DNA from: JBOIBN01 sp050739575
GTDB taxonomy: Bacteria > Pseudomonadota > Gammaproteobacteria > JAKDMP01
Length of the DNA stretch: 46,951 bases
Assembly: GCA_050739575.1 (NCBI GenBank)
Contig: JBOIBN010000011.1
Coordinates: 1 to 46,951 of the forward strand
Reading direction: 5' to 3'
Shown piece after piece: positions 42,801 to 46,951 of this stretch. Positions within the stretch are counted from its first letter, which is position 1. The number at the start of each line of letters is the position of its first letter. The notes beneath the pieces were generated by a model. That model saw only the letters and a list, made by a program, of their open reading frames with translations. It made no database searches and was not told the DNA's origin. A program made the translations under genes and the position numbers.

Positions 42801-43915
42801 TGCAGACGTTCGCCGTACTGCTCAAGTTTTGCCGGAAGAAACCCGGTCAGCGATGGCAGCGCGGTCAGTGCTACGTTGTCTATGCTCGTGTGTATTCGGC
42901 CCGTCGTATCGCGACTGATGCTCATATCGCCCGGCGCCCAGGTCATGTTCGGGCCGACCAGACGATCATCGCTCAGCGTAAGCGTATAACCATTCCCGCC
43001 AATGAATTTGTACCGGGTTTGCAACCGCGTGAGACGAGTCGTCCCGGCGGCGAGGTCGCTCGCGACGAGTTGCCCCTCGATCTTTTTGAAATTCAAGCCG
43101 CTCCCGGCAAAGTTGCCGGTGCTAGCAAGATTACCGCTCACGGCCGGATAGTCTTCGGGCACGAAACGGTCAAGCGGAGCAAGCAGTAGGCGATCGATTG
43201 AATAGCTCCCGTTCCAGCGCCAACTCGCAAGCGAGACATCCGGCGTATCAACTTCGCCGTCGAGCTTCAGCGTGTCGGCGCCAAGCGCTTTTGGCAGGCC
43301 GAGCACGAGTTCGACCGAGTGGCTGCGGCCTCCCCCGATATCGAGATTCACCGGTGCGAAAACCCAGACCACGCGATCGGATCCCGCCAGCGTCAGGGCG
43401 AACGTTCCCTTCGTGATCTCGAGATGCGCGCCGAGCATTCCCGCAATATTGCCCGCGGGCGAGCTGCTGGCGGCAAGACCGGGAATGATGATCCTGCCGT
43501 CGGGCGTCTCCTCCGCGGCGACGTGCGGCGCATCGATGCGGATTCCCGTCGGACGCGCGCCGGTGCCATGCAGCAGTGCAAACAAGCTAAAGTCGAGCCC
43601 GATTCCCTGCGCGCTCAAAACGACCCGGTGTGTCTTCGCATCAAGTATCCGCACATCCTGAAAATCTATTCGCGGCCCCCATCCATGCCAGGCGAGCGAA
43701 ATCTTCCCGAGTTCGACGGGCATCCCGGCGGCAGCACTCACCTCCTGCTGAATCTTGTCGTGATAGCGCGGCACCATGTGGGCCGCGACCTGAAAGAGTC
43801 CCGCCGCGACGGCGGCAAGTACGATCAGCACCGCAACGGAGATAAGTCCCCACTTGATTGGCCGGCGCGCGCCGGCCCTTCGTTCCGTGCGCGGCGGCTC
43901 AGTGCGCGGCGGCAT
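39890..43915 (-). CDS. yhdP: YhdP-family AsmA-like envelope lipid-transport protein
   Basis: A 1341-residue protein of the TIGR02099/YhdP type. One N-terminal membrane helix (about 22-45) anchors a very long periplasmic beta-rich body with DUF3971/AsmA-like domains. YhdP proteins form bridges carrying phospholipid to the outer membrane. At about residues 980-1040 is an Ala/Ser-rich low-complexity insertion, which splits the body into two parts. The start at 43915 overlaps the rng remnant by 17 bases. The long antisense frame on the plus strand is a codon-bias shadow. The C-terminus ends in an Ala/Pro-rich tail. Confidence 0.92.
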   Translation of the reverse strand: MPPRTEPPRTERRAGARRPIKWGLISVAVLIVLAAVAAGLFQVAAHMVPRYHDKIQQEVSAAAGMPVELGKISLAWHGWGPRIDFQDVRILDAKTHRVVLSAQGIGLDFSLFALLHGTGARPTGIRIDAPHVAAEETPDGRIIIPGLAASSSPAGNIAGMLGAHLEITKGTFALTLAGSDRVVWVFAPVNLDIGGGRSHSVELVLGLPKALGADTLKLDGEVDTPDVSLASWRWNGSYSIDRLLLAPLDRFVPEDYPAVSGNLASTGNFAGSGLNFKKIEGQLVASDLAAGTTRLTRLQTRYKFIGGNGYTLTLSDDRLVGPNMTWAPGDMSISRDTTGRIHTSIDNVALTALPSLTGFLPAKLEQYGERLHKMRPSGKIEGVKFAITPGKMDMDLQARLSDVGVYAAEGAPGFNKLSGTVAIDRGTGVFKLDAPGFILRMPHIFGHPVPLDRVAGDIGIGLTGGGLSIATDKLALSGPVGLDGALEGKIDIPRSGPITIDLSASGGPIAVVPARKLYLPTGLMPKPLDDWLLHSLDGGRITGATLTLTGQAARFPFTKGGGRFAVDFGFEGVTLKPGEHWEPLRNMNGSVHFLNAGMTSDITGGQIGHAGRVVKAVVMLPDMFKPRLKVQGQVAGDASDFLAFLLASPIGGDLKGLDSLHASGPSSAQINLDLPIMRIADFTLDGTLQLAGVTAQYDDTSYALNKLTGAVSFDARGPIKGGLSGELFGTPVTLDIGRGRDTKTMRVTLNGRFPVATLSKAVGYDFSRYADGSLPLQATVTVPLVQNGPPVRVSLSSQLGGLALKLPEPVGKTASGKRLFAAHASFVNAGMRATVRYADVLSACLDFALGGTETGFRGADVVLGPGACHAPAPGLYVHGGWPKLELDRWVAQLPRATGTGTGNGMQEAFAIDLRFGEIDGFGQHLRNQTIKGKFGTTQMTLDFEGDMLAGQVLVPRTPTNENPIVATLTRGDFTVPGKPVVITPPASAAAAASASTAGTSSAAAARGRSAANVSTAAAGVPTASNAAAGAGSSSSSHFKPQTIPPFTLHAAHLELGDAGFDDVYIVARRVPNGIAVDPIHVGDGALKLEGTLVWLDPPAGEPLGALHFVGKVHALGRLFTGLGFGPVVTGNGALSAGLAWHILPGENKFANDLLGRVSVDLRDGSISQVSPGAGRLLSLFNLANIPRYLVFNFHNLFGKGFPFSRIHGDYAIDHGVARTKGLDIDSSVASIKITGMVDIARGTMDQKAGIEPNYFGSLPVVAALVGGLGIGAAVYAVTKLFGNPLASLTKLEYSITGPISNPLVKPLGKTPPPQAGTRIVPAAIGATRPVPVPAAANASGG

Positions 43916-44102
43916 CGAAGTGTATCGGATCGAAGCGACTGTCGCCCTGCAACTTCAGCGGACTTTCATCCGCGGGCTCGCGAGACGGCGGGCAACATGG
44001 GAAAGGGCCGAAATAATTATGAATTTCTTGTGATAATTCGTGCGCGACGACGGCCACTTGGTTTTCGCGGGGCATGGCATTGATCAGAACTCCGGCACTC
44101 AT
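43899..44102 (-). pseudogene. rng: RNase G gene remnant with internal in-frame deletion
   Basis: A 67-codon open frame between maf and yhdP, where rng normally lies. Its first 28 residues (MSAGVLINAMPRENQVAVV..., then SQEIH) align without gaps to the N-terminus of RNase G, and its last 19 (LKLQ...FDPIHFDAAAH) align to the C-terminus of RNase G. The catalytic middle, over 400 residues, is absent and replaced by about 19 residues rich in Pro and Cys. The start overlaps the maf stop as ATGA, and the end overlaps yhdP by 17 bases, both as intact operons. It cannot be an active RNase. An assembly collapse is an alternative. Call based on recalled family ends, not a search. Confidence 0.7.
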
Positions 44103-44665
44103 GCGAGTATACCCGCGCGCCTGAGCAGCTTTACAGTCTCGGCGAGCGGCAAACCCACGACGTTGGTATAGCTTCCGACGATTCGCGCGACGAACGCCGC
44201 CGCGCCGCCCTGCACCGCGTAGGCGCCAGCGGCGTCTCTTGCTTCGCCGCTCCCCGCGTAGCGTCTGCATACTTCCGCATCGAGCGGATGAAACCAGACG
44301 CGGGTGAGCACCGTCGCGACCGTAATCGCGCCCTCTTGAACGAACGCCACCGCAGTGATCACGCGGTGAGCGGTGCCCGATAATCGCGCGAGCATCATTC
44401 TGGCCTCCCTTGCATCGGCGGGTTTGCCGAAAATATTCTCGTCCAATGCCACCACCGTATCGGCGCCCAGCACGCAAACTCCGCTGCGAGCCCCCACGGC
44501 AACCGCCTTGGCCGCGGCCAACCGTTGGGCAAGCGCCTCGGCGCCTTCGCCCAAACGTGGCGTCTCGTCCACTTGCGGACTGGCGACATCGAACGCAAGG
44601 CCCAAGCGCGCCAGCAATTCGCACCGGCGGGGCGAGGACGAGGCGAGCGTAAGCGGTGGTCGCAT
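44099..44665 (-). CDS. maf: Maf-family nucleotide pyrophosphatase
   Basis: A 188-residue Maf (YhdE-type) protein that hydrolyses dTTP, UTP and modified nucleotides, acting as a housecleaning enzyme. LASSSPRRCELL at the start and LGADTVVALD with its catalytic Asp are conserved; the C-terminal GSYTNVVGLPL is typical. Its stop overlaps the ATG of the RNase G remnant. Confidence 0.94.
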   Translation of the reverse strand: MRPPLTLASSSPRRCELLARLGLAFDVASPQVDETPRLGEGAEALAQRLAAAKAVAVGARSGVCVLGADTVVALDENIFGKPADAREARMMLARLSGTAHRVITAVAFVQEGAITVATVLTRVWFHPLDAEVCRRYAGSGEARDAAGAYAVQGGAAAFVARIVGSYTNVVGLPLAETVKLLRRAGILA

Positions 44666-44682
44666 CCGAATCAGCTTACCCC

Positions 44683-44695
44683 GTAGCCCGGCTAC
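44683..44695. repeat. Short perfect palindrome GTAGCC-C-GGCTAC
   Basis: Six bases pair around a single central C in the 106-base gap between maf and rlmH. The core GTAGCCCGG resembles REP-type sequences. No U-run follows, and the function is unknown. Confidence 0.35.
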
Positions 44696-44771
44696 GTAGG
44701 AAACGAGGGACAGGGCACGCTCGGAACTGCGTCATGGGCGAGCTTGCGTTCGCGACGTTTTTACCAACCCG

Positions 44772-45239
44772 TCAGGCGCGATGGTAGGGATGCCCGGCGT
44801 TGATGCTCGCCGCCCGGTAAAGCTGCTCGACGACGATCACCCGCACCAGCGCATGCGGCAGAGTCAATGGCGAAAGCGACCAGTGCGCATCGGCGCGTTC
44901 GAGACAAGCCGACGCGAGACCATCCGGGCCGCCCACCAGGAGCGCGACATCCCTACTCGCCATTTGCCAGTCTGCAAGACGAGCGGCCAGTTCGGCCGTC
45001 GTCCACGCGGCACCGCGTTCATTCAGTGCGATGACTGTCTCGTCGCGGGCGAGCGCCGCGAGCAGGCGTTCACCCTCCTCGTTCAGCGCACGCGCAGAAT
45101 CGGTGCCGTGCCCCGACGCAAGCGGCAGCAGCGGCGCCGCGAATCTGAATGCGGGCGCCAGGCGTTTGGCGTATTCGGCAACGGCGTCTTCGGCCCAAGG
45201 CGGCGGGCGCCGGCCGACGGCGAGCAGACGGATGTGCAT
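44772..45239 (-). CDS. rlmH: RlmH, 23S rRNA pseudouridine-1915 N3-methyltransferase
   Basis: A 155-residue SPOUT-class methyltransferase, identical in length to E. coli RlmH. The knot motif LLVGGPDG and the C-terminal signature YRAASINAGHPYHR are present. The start at 45239 overlaps the rsfS stop as ATGA; a longer frame upstream lies in rsfS and is rejected. It methylates a pseudouridine in the ribosome's decoding centre. Confidence 0.96.
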   Translation of the reverse strand: MHIRLLAVGRRPPPWAEDAVAEYAKRLAPAFRFAAPLLPLASGHGTDSARALNEEGERLLAALARDETVIALNERGAAWTTAELAARLADWQMASRDVALLVGGPDGLASACLERADAHWSLSPLTLPHALVRVIVVEQLYRAASINAGHPYHRA

Positions 45240-45634
45240 CAGTCGGGCGTGACTTGCCGTTCCGGGCCCACCGACCAGAGGCGCTCCAGATCGTAGAACG
45301 CACGCGTTGCGGGGCGCATAAGGTGCACGACGCAATCGACGAGATCGATCAGGATCCATTCGGCGGCATGCTCGCCCTCAATTCCAAGCGGCTTGACGCC
45401 GGCCCGCGAGGCGGCCTGGAGCGCGGCGTCCCTGAGCGTCAGCAGGTGGCGGTCGGAATTGCCGCTCGCGATCACGAGATAGTCGGTCAGCGACGTCTTG
45501 CCGCACACGTCTATGACCGTAAGCGCGACGGCCTTGACGTTCTCCAGCGCGGCGACGACCGCATCGGTCAATGCACGCGGTGCCTCCGCGTCGTCAGATT
45601 TTTTGATAGCAGCCGGTCTCTTCGATGTACTCAC
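45239..45634 (-). CDS. rsfS: RsfS, ribosome silencing factor (GTG start)
   Basis: A 131-residue protein that binds L14 and blocks joining of ribosomal subunits in stationary phase. VIDVCGKTSLTDYLVIASGNSDRH and GEHAAEWILIDL are family landmarks. The GTG at 45634 has CCGGAGGTC upstream with good spacing and is preferred. It begins about 41 bases before the nadD stop, so the two overlap; this is tighter than usual. Confidence 0.93.
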   Translation of the reverse strand: MSTSKRPAAIKKSDDAEAPRALTDAVVAALENVKAVALTVIDVCGKTSLTDYLVIASGNSDRHLLTLRDAALQAASRAGVKPLGIEGEHAAEWILIDLVDCVVHLMRPATRAFYDLERLWSVGPERQVTPD

Positions 45635-46229
45635 GTACGACCTCCGGTACGAGATAACGGATATCACCTCCGGCCGCGGCGGTTTCGCGCACGGCGGTGG
45701 CGGAAATTTCAAGCTGGGTCACTTCCACGAACAAGATGCGTCCGAGCGGTCCGGCCCACATCGCAGCCGGATCGGCGACCAGACGCTCGCGAACCAAAGC
45801 GGAAAGTTGTCCTTCGCCCGGCACCCAACCGGGGCGGTGAGCAACCGCAAGATGAGCGAGATCGAACAGGTGTTCCCAATCACGCCAGCCCGGCAGACCG
45901 AGAAAGGCATCGGTGCCGAGCAGCAGCGCGAACTGAGCGCCCGGGCTTTCGCGGCGCAACTCGGCGAGCGTATCCGCGGTATAGGACGGTCCGCCGCGAT
46001 CCAGTTCGCGCCGGTCGAGCACGAAGCCGGGCGCATCGGCAATGGCTCGGACCACCATTTCACGGCGCACATCGGGCGCAGCAACCGGCGGCGTGCGGTG
46101 TGGCGGAATCCGGCAGGGCACGAACCGCACTTCATCCAGGCCGAGTACTTGGCGCAGTTCGAGCGCCGGGCGCAGGTGCCCGAAATGGATCGGATCGAAG
46201 GTGCCGCCGAAAATGCCGATGCGGCTCAA
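45594..46229 (-). CDS. nadD: Nicotinate-nucleotide adenylyltransferase (TTG start)
   Basis: A 211-residue enzyme making nicotinate adenine dinucleotide in NAD synthesis. GIFGGTFDPIHFGH contains the nucleotidyl-transfer HxGH-type motif and ISATAVRE the late ISSTxxR motif. The TTG at 46229 gives the family length and lies 16 bases after the holA stop; no ATG occurs in frame between holA and the domain. The start has no strong ribosome site. It overlaps rsfS. Confidence 0.94.
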   Translation of the reverse strand: MSRIGIFGGTFDPIHFGHLRPALELRQVLGLDEVRFVPCRIPPHRTPPVAAPDVRREMVVRAIADAPGFVLDRRELDRGGPSYTADTLAELRRESPGAQFALLLGTDAFLGLPGWRDWEHLFDLAHLAVAHRPGWVPGEGQLSALVRERLVADPAAMWAGPLGRILFVEVTQLEISATAVRETAAAGGDIRYLVPEVVREYIEETGCYQKI

Positions 46230-46245
46230 AAAGGAATTACCCCTG

Positions 46246-46951
46246 TCATGCCGCCTCGGCGAGCGGGGCGCTGGCGATCGCGAGCAGCAATCGTTCGAGC
46301 AGCACCCAGGCATCGCCCGGCGCGCGCCCCTTGATGGCGCGATCCACTTCCGCTGCGGCGATGACAAGCGCTTGCCAACCGCGCACGCTGCGCCGCCGCG
46401 CCGCGGTGGCGACCAGGTTTCGACGCGAATCCCAGACATTCGGGCGCGGACCGCCGTGTTCCGCCGCCCAGCACCAGCTCTCGAGCACGCGCAGCTCGCG
46501 CGCAACCACCCACAATATCTGCGGCGGCACCGTGCCGGTTTCGGCGAGCCGCACCATCATGCGCAGCGCTCCCGCAGCGTCGCCGGCGAGCGCGGCGTCC
46601 ACGCATTCGAAAGTCCCGTAACGGGCTTCGTCCACTACCGCTTCGCGCACCGTTGCGAGATCCGCACGGCCCTCCGGCACAATGAGTGTGAGACGTTCGA
46701 TCGCCTGCGCCGCCGCGAAGAGAGTGCCCTGCGCATACTCGGCGATGAGCCTTGCGCCCTCCGGCGGCACCTGCAAGCGACGGTCGCGCAGCCGCGCCGC
46801 GATCCAATCCGGCATTTGTTCGGACTTCAACGGGCGGCATTCGACCAGCACCCCGGTTTTGGCCGCCGCCTTCGCCCAGGCTGTGTTCGCCGTTTTGCGC
46901 TCGGCACCCGGCGCCGTCACCAGTAACAAGGCATCTGGCGGCGGTGCGGCG
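46246..46951 (-). CDS. holA: HolA, DNA polymerase III delta subunit (5' end outside window)
   Basis: The last 235 residues of the clamp-loader delta subunit. The frame is open to the window edge, so about 100 N-terminal residues are missing. LLVTAPGAERKTANTAWAK and VECRPLKSEQMPDWI are the domain junction, and GTVPPQILWVVARELRVL the C-terminal collar region. It is followed by nadD, rsfS and rlmH, the usual gene order. Confidence 0.95.
   Translation of the reverse strand, partial: AAPPPDALLLVTAPGAERKTANTAWAKAAAKTGVLVECRPLKSEQMPDWIAARLRDRRLQVPPEGARLIAEYAQGTLFAAAQAIERLTLIVPEGRADLATVREAVVDEARYGTFECVDAALAGDAAGALRMMVRLAETGTVPPQILWVVARELRVLESWCWAAEHGGPRPNVWDSRRNLVATAARRRSVRGWQALVIAAAEVDRAIKGRAPGDAWVLLERLLLAIASAPLAEAA

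Noticed and set aside
40274..43189. 971-residue open frame on the plus strand opposite yhdP
   Set aside because: It is antisense to a well-supported gene, is Arg-rich without any domain, and reflects the high-GC third-position bias that opens the complementary frame.
46226..46840. 204-residue minus-strand frame within holA
   Set aside because: It overlaps holA in another frame, lacks a domain and is Arg/Gly-rich.

Overview
The window is a high-GC, densely packed bacterial chromosome segment with no plasmid, phage or IS genes. Gene content and order point to a free-living, aerobic, non-enteric Gammaproteobacterium: ftsE-ftsX-rpoH, an aa3-type oxidase cluster with its assembly genes, rpmB-rpmG, and the run holA-nadD-rsfS-rlmH-maf-yhdP-nit-tldD. 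The genus cannot be set from sequence reading alone. Window edges cut ftsE (left, 5' end missing) and holA (right, 5' end missing).

Layout. 1-2492: ftsE(partial)-ftsX-rpoH, closed by a hairpin terminator. 2628-7676: a compact five-gene unit of ABC-2 exporter, membrane-anchored BAAT-type hydrolase and DesK/DesR-like two-component system. 7870-15899 (minus): DUF2244, coxB, ctaD, a 41-residue membrane protein, coxC, then SURF1, an Sco-like protein, ctaB and a Y-family polymerase; a DUF2909 gene and a 153-bp MITE-like element lie on or between these in the middle. No cox11/ctaG or cox15/ctaA is present. 15921-20719: comF, a POT peptide carrier, mpl and rnd. 20735-22725: divergent CDP-alcohol phosphatidyltransferase and ino1, an apparent phosphatidylinositol(-phosphate) module. 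22981-27775: a secreted seven-FG-GAP (beta-propeller) protein divergent from a soluble winged-helix/TolB/TPR regulator. 27954-31830: rpmG, rpmB, a PPi-type phosphofructokinase, adk and an acyl desaturase. 31980-36654: a Gld-like ABC system of four genes overlapping mutM. 36806-46951: a SatP-like membrane protein, then tldD, nit, yhdP, a collapsed RNase G gene, maf, rlmH, rsfS, nadD and holA.

How the parts work together. The cox genes build a heme-copper terminal oxidase and supply most of its assembly factors. mpl followed by the peptide carrier suggests uptake or recycling of murein peptides. ino1 makes inositol phosphate and the neighbouring transferase could attach it to CDP-diacylglycerol. 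The five-gene unit looks like a sensed-envelope-stress or toxin-export module carrying its own extracytoplasmic hydrolase. The rng remnant between maf and yhdP keeps both gene ends and both overlaps but has lost the catalytic body.

No tRNA, rRNA or CRISPR array was seen. No gene-free stretch exceeds about 300 bases; the larger gaps (7677-7869, 11319-11522, 16671-16784, 22726-22980, 25525-25714, 27776-27953, 36655-36805, 37361-37517) hold hairpins, short periodic repeats, promoters or terminators as listed.
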